Shown piece by piece: positions 7,663 to 16,133 of a stretch of 44,106 nt of DNA (position 1 is its first letter; the number at the start of each line of letters is the position of its first letter). Below the pieces are notes generated by a model, which saw only the letters and a list, made by a program, of their open reading frames with translations, did not search any database and had not been told where the DNA came from. The position numbers were made by a program, and so were the translations under genes. Source of the stretch: JAGIBJ01 sp032119595. GTDB lineage: Bacteria > Actinomycetota > Thermoleophilia > Solirubrobacterales > Solirubrobacteraceae. Location of the stretch: contig JAUMBQ010000013.1 of the NCBI GenBank assembly GCA_032119595.1, forward strand, positions 1 to 44,106, written 5' to 3'.

Positions 7663-9576
7663 ATGGGCCGCTTCGCTGCCACCGCGTTGACTCTGCTCGC
7701 CGCGTGCACGGCGCTCGTCGCGCCGACCGCGGCCCGCGCCGCGTCCAGTGGCGAGTATTTCGGCACGAATCTGCAGACGCTCGGCGCCGCGCCGCAGGCG
7801 TCGTGGAACACGTTCTACGACTCGCTCGTCGCGGAAGACATGCACGTCAATCGGCTCCAGGTCGACTGGCGGCTGGTCGAGCCGACCAGCCCGGCGAGCA
7901 ACGGCGGCAAGCACGTGTACGACTGGAGAAGCGTCGACGGCTACATGCGCGGCCTCGCGCAGCGCGGCCTCCGACTCGCGCCGCTGTTCCGGTGGGCGCC
8001 GCGCTGGGCCGCGACGGGTTCGGGGGCCACGTTCAACGAGCTGCCACCCGCGAGCTACGACGACTTTGGCCTGATGGTCGCCGCGTTCGCGCAGCGCTAC
8101 GGGCCCGGCGGCACATTCTGGGCCGCGAACCCGACGATCCCGGCCCGCCCGACGCTCACCTACGAGCTGTGGAACGAAGCGAATCTCGACGAGTACGCGT
8201 GGAACGGCAAGGCCGACGCCGTCGCCTACGCCGCCCTGCTCAAGACCGCGCGACCGATCATCAAGGCCGTGCAGCCCGGCGCGATGCTGCTCGGGAGCCT
8301 CGCTTGGCAGAGCAAGATCACCGACGGGCAGGGCGTGCACCCGGACTTCGTCGCGAACCTCGGCGCGGCCGGCGGCCTCGCGGCGCTCGACGGCATGGGC
8401 TACCACCCGTACGCGCCGGACGCCCAGTCGATCTTCGATCTCGTCGTCCCGCTCCACGCCGAGCTTGCCGCGGCCGGCGCGCCCAATCTTCCGATCTTCG
8501 CGAACGAGACCGGCCAGCCGGTGAAGTACGGCGAGCTGGGCAACCAGTACGCGTACCAGGGGTTCACGAGCGACGCGGCCCGCGGGGCGAATCTCGCGTT
8601 CGCCGGCGAGGCGCTCGCGCTGAGCGACTGCGAAGTCGAGCAGTTCCTGCCGTACTCGATCATCGCGACGCTCAACCCGGAGGAGCGCCTCAACGAAGGC
8701 TTCATGGGGCTCTTCTACAAGGACAGCGCCAAGCCGAATGAGACGGCCCAGGCGCTCGGCCGTGCGTCGGCGCGCTGGATCCAGCGCGCGACCCAGGCGG
8801 CGCCCGCACCCGGCGATCGGCTGGCGCTCTGCTCACAGCGCCCGAGCCCGGTCGCGTCGCTGCTCCCGATCAAGGCGACGTTCGCCGGTACCGAAGCCGT
8901 CGGCTGCGTCACCGCCAATGCCTCGTACGACGGCAATCCGCTGGAGTCGGCCTACCTGCGGCTGCGGCAGGAGGGCGGGGGCGAACTCGCGTCGGCGCGC
9001 ACCGATGCCCGCGGCAACGCGACCGCGTGCGTGGAGCCGTTCCTGCTCGGTCAGCCGTTCCGGGCCGTGGTCGACGTGCAGAAGGCCGGGACGTCGGGCG
9101 CGGTGCTGTGCAACGTGCCGAACGTCGGCTGCCCCGCCGGAGTCAGCTTCTCGCCCGCGATCGGCGAGACGCTCGTCGCGCAGCCGGCATTGGTGGGCTT
9201 GCTGCCCGGCGGGCCGGCTGGACCGGCCGCCCGAGGCTCGTCCGGCTGCGACTGGGCCCTCACCACCAAACGCCTCAGTAGTCGACCGGCGCCGCGCGGG
9301 GCGACGCGGCTGAAGCTGCGCGCGCGCCTGGACTGCGCGACCCGCAAGCCGGGCACCGTCGTGCGGTTCGTTCTCTCGACCAAGAGCAAGCGGGCCAAGC
9401 GGGAGACCCGCGTCCGCAGTGTGCACCTCAAGACCGGCGTCCCGACCGAGATCACCATCGTTCGGCGCCTGCGCAAGACCGATCTGATCGTGCTGCTCCA
9501 TCGCGAGGGCGATGGGTCGGATGTCCCCCGGATTCGCACGACGCTGTCGGTCTCCGCGCCCATTGAGAAGCGTTAA
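7663..9576 (+). CDS. Secreted clan GH-A-like glycoside hydrolase (tandem paralogue 1)
   Basis: 637-residue exported glycosidase. The start at ATG 7663 gives MGRFAATALTLLAACTALVA, a good signal peptide ending near TAARAASS; ATG 7621 is an alternative 14 codons upstream. The mature protein opens SGEYFGTNLQTLG. The acid/base is Glu172 (YELWNEANL) and the probable nucleophile Glu282 (IFANETGQP), with GYHPYAPDAQSI between them. The barrel is followed by a small carboxypeptidase-regulatory/CNA-B-like beta module (ASYDGNPLESAYLRL) with several Cys, then a basic beta-rich C-terminal module (CDWALTTKRL). The stop and the next start overlap as TAATG at 9574-9578. It shares domain order and many blocks with the 9576 gene, so the two are a tandem duplication. 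Substrate unknown. Confidence 0.85.
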   Translation: MGRFAATALTLLAACTALVAPTAARAASSGEYFGTNLQTLGAAPQASWNTFYDSLVAEDMHVNRLQVDWRLVEPTSPASNGGKHVYDWRSVDGYMRGLAQRGLRLAPLFRWAPRWAATGSGATFNELPPASYDDFGLMVAAFAQRYGPGGTFWAANPTIPARPTLTYELWNEANLDEYAWNGKADAVAYAALLKTARPIIKAVQPGAMLLGSLAWQSKITDGQGVHPDFVANLGAAGGLAALDGMGYHPYAPDAQSIFDLVVPLHAELAAAGAPNLPIFANETGQPVKYGELGNQYAYQGFTSDAARGANLAFAGEALALSDCEVEQFLPYSIIATLNPEERLNEGFMGLFYKDSAKPNETAQALGRASARWIQRATQAAPAPGDRLALCSQRPSPVASLLPIKATFAGTEAVGCVTANASYDGNPLESAYLRLRQEGGGELASARTDARGNATACVEPFLLGQPFRAVVDVQKAGTSGAVLCNVPNVGCPAGVSFSPAIGETLVAQPALVGLLPGGPAGPAARGSSGCDWALTTKRLSSRPAPRGATRLKLRARLDCATRKPGTVVRFVLSTKSKRAKRETRVRSVHLKTGVPTEITIVRRLRKTDLIVLLHREGDGSDVPRIRTTLSVSAPIEKR

Positions 9577-11621
9577 TGGCTCGGGCCTTTTGCGGTGCAC
9601 CGGCGGTTGGTACCGTCGGCCGTGACTTGCTGCGTTTGATCCGCTCCACCCTTGTCGCGCTCGCGATCACCGTTGCGGGCGTCGCTGCGCTGCCCGCGTC
9701 CGCGGCCGCGTCGACCTCGGGGGAATACCTGGGGCTCAACCTTCAGCCGCTCATGAAGGATCCGGCCATCGCCGAGTCGCGCTGGCCGAGCTTCCTGCAG
9801 CACCTGCCGGCCGGCCGCATGAGCATCTCGCGGCTCGACGTGAACTGGCAGTGGGGCGAGCCCGTCGCGCCGAAGAATGGCGTCCACACGTACGAGTGGA
9901 ACTACACCAAGTCGGGCCTGCGCTATTCGATCGACCATCAGATGGCCCAGATGGCTGCGCAGGGCATCCGCGCCGCGCCGACCTTCACGGCCCCGCCGCG
10001 GTGGGTGTGGGGGCCGAACACGCGACTCCCGGAAGACAAGTTCGTCGACTTCGCCGACTTCATCGTGGCGTTCTCTGCACGCTACGGGCCCGGCGGAGCG
10101 TTCTGGGCAGCGCACCCGGAGCTGCCGGCGCTCCCGACGGTCGACTACGAGATCTGGAACGAGGCCAACTCGACCAACTTCTGGACGCAGCCGCAGGATC
10201 CCGCCGCCTACGGCCGCCTGCTGAACGTGCTGTATCCCAAGCTCAAGGCGCAGCAGCCTGGGGCGCAGGTGCTCGCGAGCCTTGGCTGGGAGAACGGCGG
10301 CGGCTACCTCGACGGCGTCTGGGCAGCGGGCGCGGGCGGCTCACTCGACGCCATCGGCTACCACCCGTACGCGCCGACGGCGATGGCGATCACCTCGCTC
10401 GTGACGGGCCTGCGCGACAAGCTCCGCGCGCTCGGCCGGCCGGACATGCCGATCATGGTCACCGAGACGGGCCAGCCGGCCACCTACGTCGGCCCGGGCG
10501 CCGTGCACGCCTACGACGGGCATGTGAGCGACTCAGCGCGCGCGGCGACCCAGTCGTTTGCGGCCGACGCGCTCGCGCGCAGCGACTGCGGCGTCGGCCA
10601 GTTCCTGGTGTACGCGGCGACGGGCACGGAGACCGACAAGGAGATCATCAGCGAGGGCTTCATGGGCGTGCTGCGTTACGCCGACGGCACGCCGAATGCC
10701 ACGGGCGCGGCGCTGCAGCGAGCCTCTAAGCGCTGGGCCGACGCGATCGACGCTGGCACCGCGCTCCAGCACGGGCGGCTCCTGCTGTGTTCGCCCGAGG
10801 TGACGCCCGAAGCCGCCCTGCTGCCGCTCGGCCTCTCGGTCGAGCGCTCTGGCAACACGTGCGTGATCGGCACCACCACTTACGACGGCAACCCGCTCGA
10901 GGGTGCCGAGCTGGTGCTCACCACCACCGACGGCCGCAAGACCGTCACCGGCCCGGACGCGTTCGGCAAGAGTGAGGCGTGCCTGGGCAAGGGCCCGCCG
11001 GTGAGCGAGTTCTACGTGCGGGCCCAGGTGCCCGAGACGGCGGCGTCGGTCACGTTCAAGTGCGACCTGCCGGTCAACGGACCCTGCCTGCCGCGCGTCG
11101 CGACGCCGCCGCCGCCGGTCTGCACGGTCAAGCTCCTCACCGACCGCCCCCGCAAGGCGACGGCGACCAAGAAGGTCCGCGGGAAGGCGACGACCGTCAA
11201 GACCGTCGCCGTGAAGGTCCGCGCGACCCTCCAGTGCCCGGCGTTCAAGTCGACCTACGTGAAGACCACCAAGAAGAAGGTCCGCGTCTTGGTCAAGGGC
11301 AAGTACGTCTGGAAGACCAAGACGACCAAGAAGACCCTCCTCGTGAAGCCGGTCTTCATCGTGAGCCACAAGCCCAAGGCGAAGCCCGCGAAGAAGGGCA
11401 AGAAGGCCCCCAAGGCCCCGAAGGAGCGCAAGCTCCGCACCCTCAAGCTGATCGACGGCAAGAAGATCACCTTCACCGTCAAGGGCCCCTTCAAGAAGGG
11501 CGACCAGATCACCCTCCTCCACAAGCTCGCCCCCAAGAAGGACAAGCTCCCCAAGGTCAAGGTCGCCTCGACGCTCAAGGCGCCGAAGGCCGCGAAGAAG
11601 GCCCCGGCCAAGAAGAAGTAG
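9576..11621 (+). CDS. Secreted clan GH-A-like glycoside hydrolase (tandem paralogue 2) with Lys-rich tail
   Basis: 681 residues from ATG 9576, coupled to the previous stop by TAATG. A TTG at 9627 is an alternative that gives a shorter signal peptide. The signal (LIRSTLVALAITVAGVAAL) precedes SGEYLGLNLQPL. Catalytic Glu196 (YEIWNEANS) and Glu297 (MVTETGQP) are seen, with GYHPYAPTAMAI between. As in its neighbour, a CNA-B-like module (TTYDGNPLEGAELVL) follows. The last ~150 residues are extraordinarily Lys/Pro/Ala-rich (KTTKKKVRVLVKGKY, KAKPAKKGKKAPKAP, final KKAPAKKK), predicted to be strongly cationic. That tail is absent from the 7663 protein and could bind an anionic polymer or the wall (inference). 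Confidence 0.85.
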   Translation: MARAFCGAPAVGTVGRDLLRLIRSTLVALAITVAGVAALPASAAASTSGEYLGLNLQPLMKDPAIAESRWPSFLQHLPAGRMSISRLDVNWQWGEPVAPKNGVHTYEWNYTKSGLRYSIDHQMAQMAAQGIRAAPTFTAPPRWVWGPNTRLPEDKFVDFADFIVAFSARYGPGGAFWAAHPELPALPTVDYEIWNEANSTNFWTQPQDPAAYGRLLNVLYPKLKAQQPGAQVLASLGWENGGGYLDGVWAAGAGGSLDAIGYHPYAPTAMAITSLVTGLRDKLRALGRPDMPIMVTETGQPATYVGPGAVHAYDGHVSDSARAATQSFAADALARSDCGVGQFLVYAATGTETDKEIISEGFMGVLRYADGTPNATGAALQRASKRWADAIDAGTALQHGRLLLCSPEVTPEAALLPLGLSVERSGNTCVIGTTTYDGNPLEGAELVLTTTDGRKTVTGPDAFGKSEACLGKGPPVSEFYVRAQVPETAASVTFKCDLPVNGPCLPRVATPPPPVCTVKLLTDRPRKATATKKVRGKATTVKTVAVKVRATLQCPAFKSTYVKTTKKKVRVLVKGKYVWKTKTTKKTLLVKPVFIVSHKPKAKPAKKGKKAPKAPKERKLRTLKLIDGKKITFTVKGPFKKGDQITLLHKLAPKKDKLPKVKVASTLKAPKAAKKAPAKKK

Positions 11622-11703
11622 GGCCGGCGCCGAGCGGGCCGGGCCGAGCGGGGCGGGCCGAGCGGGCCGAGCGGGCCCGGCCGGGCCGAGCGGGCCTGGC
11701 GGG
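11622..11703. repeat. GGGCCGAGC short tandem repeat
   Basis: About 80 bp built from imperfect copies of GGGCCGAGC immediately after the stop codon of the 9576 gene. Nearly pure G+C; it could pause transcription or simply be a slippage-prone satellite. Confidence 0.7.
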
Positions 11704-11729
11704 TTCGGTTCGATTCGCTGGACCCACCA

Positions 11730-11778
11730 GGGCTTGCTTCCAAACAGGCCCGTTTCGGGCGCATCGGGAAGCAAGCCC
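11730..11778. repeat. Inverted repeat with 12-bp arms and nested stem
   Basis: GGGCTTGCTTCC (11730-11741) and GGAAGCAAGCCC (11767-11778) are perfect inverted arms. The 25-nt loop has an inner GCCCG-TTT-CGGGC stem. No T-run follows, so a classical terminator is not proven. Confidence 0.75.
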
Positions 11779-11964
11779 CGCGCTCCCTTCGGATGCCTCG
11801 ACTTGGCTGGCTTGAAGGCGGGACGAGTCGTTGGCTGCGAGGGGTACGCTGGCCTGGATCGTTGCGGCGTTGTGGCGGCTGAGGGCGGGACTACTCGTCG
11901 GCTTCGGGGCAGCCGGGCCTCTCGCACCGAGGGTGGCGCGCGGAAGCGGCGGCCGGGCTAGCGC

Positions 11965-12252
11965 GTAGACACCGGACCGGCGTTCCGCGGGCCATTTGGT
12001 GTCTACGCGGGCTGGGGCGTCGGCGGGTTTGGGTGCGTGGACATCGGACTGGCGTTCCGCGGGCTATTTGGTGTCTACGCGGGCTGGGGCGTCGGCGGGT
12101 TTGGGTGCGTGGACATCGGACTGGCGTTCCGCGGGCTATTTGGTGTCTATGCGGGCTGGGGCGTCGGCGGGTTTGGGTGCGTGGACACCGGACTGGCGTT
12201 CCGCGGGCTATTTGGTGTCTATGCGGGCTGGGGCGTCGGCGGGCCTAGATGC
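11965..12252. repeat. 72-bp tandem repeat, four units, each with an inverted repeat
   Basis: Units start at 11965, 12037, 12109 and 12181 (period exactly 72). The first unit carries GTAGACACC and, 24 nt later, GGTGTCTAC, a 9-bp stem; later units keep GGTGTCTA but the left arm is GTGGACATC or GTGGACACC. The layout (9-bp arms, 24-27-nt loop, ~70-bp period) resembles the 71-bp repeat at 1668 although the sequences differ. Confidence 0.85.
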
Positions 12253-12316
12253 GGGGACCCATCGCCGCGAACGGCGGAACGCTTCCGTACAGCTCAGTCC
12301 GCGCCCCAGCCCAAGT

Positions 12317-12348
12317 CCTGCCGCTCCCCTCGGAGTGGGAGCGGCAGG
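12317..12348. terminator. Strong hairpin, probable terminator between convergent genes
   Basis: CCTGCCGCTCCC (12317-12328) and GGGAGCGGCAGG (12337-12348) are perfect 12-bp arms around an 8-nt loop. It lies about 80 bp past the end of the 12429-14702 minus-strand gene and downstream of the plus-strand glycosidases. There is no T-tract. Confidence 0.6.
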
Positions 12349-12428
12349 CGACGATCCGAGCGCAGCCCATCGGGCTGGAGACCAAGCCCCGGCGCCGCCC
12401 AACCAAGGTGCCCCAGCGCCGCTGTGCC

Positions 12429-14702
12429 CTACGGCAGCGCGTTCTCCGGAGCCGACGTTCTGGTGGGCACCGGAGTCGGCTCCGCCGCGCCGCGGCCGAC
12501 CCTTCTGGGCGTAACGATCTTCGGGAACTTGCGGGTCTTGCCGTTCGGGTCGAGTTCGACGATGGCGAGGCGCTTGCTCGCGAAGCGGACCTTGCCTGGT
12601 GGAAGGAAGCGGTCGCCGCTGACGGGGCAAGTGGGGTCGAGCAGGGCCCAGCGGATCCCCTCGGAGCGCATCACGGTGCGGCCCTCGGCGGAGCCGCGCA
12701 TGATCGCGGCGGCTTTGCGGGCGACGAGCAGCTCGGCCTTGGGCTGGATGTCTTGCTCCTCGAGCGCCGGGTAGGTCCGGGTGTGCAGGAGCCAGGTCGC
12801 GAGGAACGACCAGCAGCGGTCGGTCGCGACGATCTCGTTCGGCGCGAGGTTGGGCGCGAGCTGGTCGAGGCCGCGCAGCGCCGTCGGGCTGGCGAAGCCG
12901 TAGTAGTCGCGGACCTTGTCGGCTTGCAGCCACGAGAGCGTGATGGTGGAGACCACCGCAGCGATGGTCAGGAATGCCGCGATCGGCACGACGGCAGCGG
13001 GGAACCGCCGTCGCCGACCTGCCCCGGCCCCGGGCCCGCGTTCGGCCCCGGCCTGAGTTCCGGCCCCGGCGCCAGGCCGCCCAGCTTCGGCCTCAGTCCC
13101 GGTCGAGGCCGCGGCCCCAGGCCCGCCTTCGGTCCCGGCCTCACCCTCAGCCTGAGCCTCAGTCCGAGCTCCGCGCCGCGAGCGCACCCAGGCCAGCAGC
13201 GGGCCGGCGCCTGCGCCGGCGAGCGGCGCCAGCGCTAGCGGCAGGAAGAAGACGGTGCGTGAGTAGTAGAGCGGGAGGTGGAGGACCCACGCATAGGTGA
13301 GAAGGATCGAGGTCGTCGCGAGCCCAAGGGCGGGCCAGACCGCGCGCGGCAGCGCGCGCTGCCGGACGCCGAGGACGAAGACCGTCGCGAGCGCGCCGAG
13401 CGCCAGGAGCGGGGTAATGTCGCGCAGGGCGAGCGACAGGTCGACCTTGGTGCCGAGGTAGCTGGTGTAGGGGAGGGTGCCGCCGGACTGGCCGGCGCGC
13501 ACTTGGAGGTCGAGCACGACGACGAACCCGAGCACGATCGTGATCCCGAGCGTGCGGGCCGCGACGAGCGCCAGGGCGCGGCGCTGCGGCGTGCAGAGCG
13601 CCGCCAGGATCACGAGGCCGAGCGTCCCGACCATGAACACGGCGGTGAGCCGGTGGGCCGCGGCGACGCCGATCAGCGTGATCGCCAGGCCGACCTCGGC
13701 GCGGCGGTCGAGCTCGTCGGCGAGCCACGCGCCGAGCTGTGCCAAGACCACGGCCAGGATCGCGAGCGCACCGACGTTCGCCAGCCCATGCCACCCGAGG
13801 ATGTTCTGGCTGGCCGGCACGATCGCCATCAGCCCGGCCGTCACGATCGCGCCCGGCAGCCCGAAGAATGCCCGTGCCGCCGCGAACGCCGCCGCGATCT
13901 GCGCGAGCATCAGAAAGAGGATCACGTGCACGAGCCCGCCGGCCGGCGCGCCCGTCATCAGCAACGCGGCTCCCTCGAGCGATGGCACGCCGGGGTCCTC
14001 GCTGAACGGCCGCCCACCCATCCACAGCGTGTTGTCGAGCAGGAGCGAGCCCTGGCGACGGATCTCGTCGGCGTAGAGCAGGTACTTGGCCCAGTCGTCG
14101 CCGGGCACGGGCAGCGTCCCGATCACCTGCCACCCAAGGGCGACCGCCACCACCAGCACCGTCGCCAGCGCGACCGCATCCCACAAGACGGACGGCCTGG
14201 TGAGCCCCGACGCGTGGCGCGAGTCGTTGCCCACGGCCTCCGAGTCGCCGCGCGCCGTGGCCCGCTTCTCGTCCCCGCGCGCCGCACCGCGCGCTGCGGC
14301 CCGCGTCTCGTCCCCGCGCGCCGCGCCGCGCTCGCGCTCGTCCTCATCCCGCGGCACCAGCAGCCCAGCCACCAGAAGCCCGACGACCACCACCCGCACG
14401 CTCACTTCGGTCAGCGGCACGCCGAGCTTGGCGATGGTGATCAGGACGAGGCTCGTCGCGGCGAGGCCGAGCGACGGTGCGGCCGCCGCCCGGGCGACGG
14501 GCACCGAGCGCAGCGCGCGCGGCAGCAGTCCGCTGAGTGCGAAGCCGGGGGCAATGAGGGCTGCGGCGGCCAACCCGAGCGAGTCGATGCCGCCGGCCGC
14601 GCAGACCAGCTCCGTGAGGACCAACAGCAGCGCGAACCACCACGTGGCGGGGGCCGCAGTGTGCGCCGTGCTTCGCAACCCGCCAGGGGAGAGGCGTACC
14701 AT
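12429..14702 (-). CDS. Polytopic membrane protein, GT-C-like glycosyltransferase candidate
   Basis: 757 residues with about a dozen hydrophobic helices. N-terminal helices (WWFALLLVLTELV, LGLAAAALIAPGFALSGLL) are followed by a charged loop at ~118-165 made of near repeats (RGAARGDETRAAARG, RGAARGDEKRATARG). A large predicted extracytoplasmic loop then contains PGDDWAKYLLYADEI and WMGGRPFSEDPG; an acidic DD early after the first helices is the hallmark position of GT-C enzymes that use polyprenyl-linked sugars. A second Gly/Ala-rich repeat (residues ~535-590) precedes the last helix and a soluble C-terminal domain with DRCWSFLATWLLHTRTYP. The start ATG is only 9 bp from the start of the divergent glycosidase. 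It may transfer sugars outside the membrane; the GT-C assignment is moderate. Confidence 0.65.
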   Translation of the reverse strand: MVRLSPGGLRSTAHTAAPATWWFALLLVLTELVCAAGGIDSLGLAAAALIAPGFALSGLLPRALRSVPVARAAAAPSLGLAATSLVLITIAKLGVPLTEVSVRVVVVGLLVAGLLVPRDEDERERGAARGDETRAAARGAARGDEKRATARGDSEAVGNDSRHASGLTRPSVLWDAVALATVLVVAVALGWQVIGTLPVPGDDWAKYLLYADEIRRQGSLLLDNTLWMGGRPFSEDPGVPSLEGAALLMTGAPAGGLVHVILFLMLAQIAAAFAAARAFFGLPGAIVTAGLMAIVPASQNILGWHGLANVGALAILAVVLAQLGAWLADELDRRAEVGLAITLIGVAAAHRLTAVFMVGTLGLVILAALCTPQRRALALVAARTLGITIVLGFVVVLDLQVRAGQSGGTLPYTSYLGTKVDLSLALRDITPLLALGALATVFVLGVRQRALPRAVWPALGLATTSILLTYAWVLHLPLYYSRTVFFLPLALAPLAGAGAGPLLAWVRSRRGARTEAQAEGEAGTEGGPGAAASTGTEAEAGRPGAGAGTQAGAERGPGAGAGRRRRFPAAVVPIAAFLTIAAVVSTITLSWLQADKVRDYYGFASPTALRGLDQLAPNLAPNEIVATDRCWSFLATWLLHTRTYPALEEQDIQPKAELLVARKAAAIMRGSAEGRTVMRSEGIRWALLDPTCPVSGDRFLPPGKVRFASKRLAIVELDPNGKTRKFPKIVTPRRVGRGAAEPTPVPTRTSAPENALP

Positions 14703-14711
14703 GTGCGCGAC

Positions 14712-16133
14712 ATGATGGCACCCCGTCTGTCCGCGGCCGCCGCCCTGGTCCTCGCCACCCCGGCCGCCCTGGCGCTCGCGGCTCCGGTCGCGCTCGCGCA
14801 GACGCCGGATCCGTCAGCCTCCACCACGTCGCCGCGTAAGAAGCAGAGTGAGCTTTATGCACCATCGCCCGAGCGCGCCAGCTACGAGGTCTCGAGTCGA
14901 TTCTTCAAGGCGTACGGCATGACCCTGCGCCCCATCGAGCTCGACCCAGGCGTCCGCCTCGGCACGTTCGCCACCGCGCCAAAGATCCCGTCGGGCGCCG
15001 CCGACGTGCGCGCCGGCGTCGACCCCAGCCGCAGCCCCTGGCAAGTGCCGCTGCTCGCCGCCCTGCTGGCGCTCCTGGCCGCCGTCGCCTTCTTCCTCAC
15101 CGCGCCGACGGCCGCCCGCGCCGTGGTGCCCGACGGCTTCGTCGGCATCACTTCCGAGGACGCCTACACCGGCAAGGACCCGTACGCGCAGAAGCAGCTC
15201 GCCAAGCAGAACGCCTCGGGCTTCACGATCGCGCGGCAGGTGTTCCGCTGGAACGAGATCGAGCCCAAGAACAACGAGTTCGACTTTTCCGCGACCGACC
15301 GCTTCGTGCTCAACGCCGCCGACGCCGGCATCCGCGTGCTGCCGCTGCTTCAGGGCGAGCCGAAGTGGGCCACGAGCCGCCCGAAGGGCAACAAGTCACG
15401 CGCGCTCTACCCACCGAAGGACCCGACCCACTTCGGCCGATTCGCGGCCAAGCTCGCCGAGCGCTACGGCCCGAACGGCCTGATCTGGACGCTCAACCCT
15501 GAGGTCACCAAGACGCCGATCACCTCCTACCAGCTGTGGAACGAGCCGAACTTCCCGCTCTACTGGGCCAATAAGCCCAACGGGGCGGCATACGCGAAGC
15601 TCGTGATCACGGCGTCGCAGATGCTTCGTGCGGTGCAGCCGGACGCGTACGTCGTGAGCGCCGGCATCCCGGACTCGACCCTCGGCCAGAAGCCGGCGAC
15701 GTTCGTGAAGGCCATGCTCAAGGCCAATGCCGGCCCGGCACTGAACGCGATCGGGATCCACCCGTACGCGATCGACGTGAAGTCGGTCATGAAGATCACG
15801 CGCGGTCTGCGAAAGACGATCAACGCCGCCGGCGGCAAGAACCTCGACCTGTGGGTGACGGAGATCGGCTGGGCTGCGGGCGGCCCGAAGACCCCGAAGC
15901 GCACCGTGACCGCCGCCAGGCAGGGGCCAATCGTCGCGGCGGTCTTCAAGGATCTCGCCAAATCACGCAAGTCGCTGAAGCTCCGCGGGGTCATCTACTT
16001 CGCGTGGCGCGACAGTGCCGTCTACCCCGGCGGCAAGGACTTCTGGGGTCTTCACACCGGTCTGCACGATCGCAAGGGCAAAGCGAAGCCTGCCCTGAAT
16101 ATCGTCGCCAAGACGCTGCTGAAGCTCAAGTGA
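14712..16133 (+). CDS. Clan GH-A-like glycoside hydrolase with two hydrophobic export segments
   Basis: 473 residues from ATG 14712 (ATG 14715 equally possible). Two signal-like stretches are present: residues 3-29 (LSAAAALVLATPAALALAAPV) and a second one at ~112-137 (LLAALLALLAAVAFFLTAP, then TAARA) just before the mature-like start VVPDGFVGITSED. Between them lie ~80 hydrophilic residues (KKQSELYAPSPERASYEV). This suggests either a membrane-tethered enzyme with a periplasmic N-terminal loop or an N-terminal accretion. Catalytic Glu278 (YQLWNEPNF) and Glu384 (LWVTEIGWA) are intact, and the C-terminal FWGLHTGL motif matches the 16130 protein. Its stop overlaps the GTG start of that gene, so the two form an operon. 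Confidence 0.83.
   Translation: MMAPRLSAAAALVLATPAALALAAPVALAQTPDPSASTTSPRKKQSELYAPSPERASYEVSSRFFKAYGMTLRPIELDPGVRLGTFATAPKIPSGAADVRAGVDPSRSPWQVPLLAALLALLAAVAFFLTAPTAARAVVPDGFVGITSEDAYTGKDPYAQKQLAKQNASGFTIARQVFRWNEIEPKNNEFDFSATDRFVLNAADAGIRVLPLLQGEPKWATSRPKGNKSRALYPPKDPTHFGRFAAKLAERYGPNGLIWTLNPEVTKTPITSYQLWNEPNFPLYWANKPNGAAYAKLVITASQMLRAVQPDAYVVSAGIPDSTLGQKPATFVKAMLKANAGPALNAIGIHPYAIDVKSVMKITRGLRKTINAAGGKNLDLWVTEIGWAAGGPKTPKRTVTAARQGPIVAAVFKDLAKSRKSLKLRGVIYFAWRDSAVYPGGKDFWGLHTGLHDRKGKAKPALNIVAKTLLKLK

Larger units (their letters stand above)
11622..12428. other. Gene-free repeat and hairpin region between convergent genes
   Basis: About 800 bp with no supported gene. It contains, in order, a GGGCCGAGC microsatellite, a long-loop hairpin, a four-copy 72-bp tandem repeat and a perfect 12-bp-stem hairpin, each listed separately. 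Long open frames cross the 72-bp repeats in several frames because 72 is a multiple of 3; I do not call them genes. Confidence 0.7.

Noticed and set aside
6661..8457. Minus-strand 598-residue open frame across oxidase and glycosidase genes
   Set aside because: Spans two real genes in wrong frames and consists of Arg-rich shadow sequence.
11965..12252. CRISPR array
   Set aside because: The whole 72-bp unit is repeated, with no unique spacers between short identical repeats and no cas genes.
11996..12774. Plus-strand open frames encoding 24-residue repeats over the 72-bp array
   Set aside because: The period is divisible by 3, so several frames stay open automatically; the peptides have no start signal or recognisable domain and run on antisense to the GT-C-like gene.
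13278..14711. Plus-strand extension of the 14712 glycosidase to a 951-residue protein
   Set aside because: The extension is antisense to the GT-C-like gene and has Arg/Glu-rich shadow composition; the signal peptide begins at 14712.
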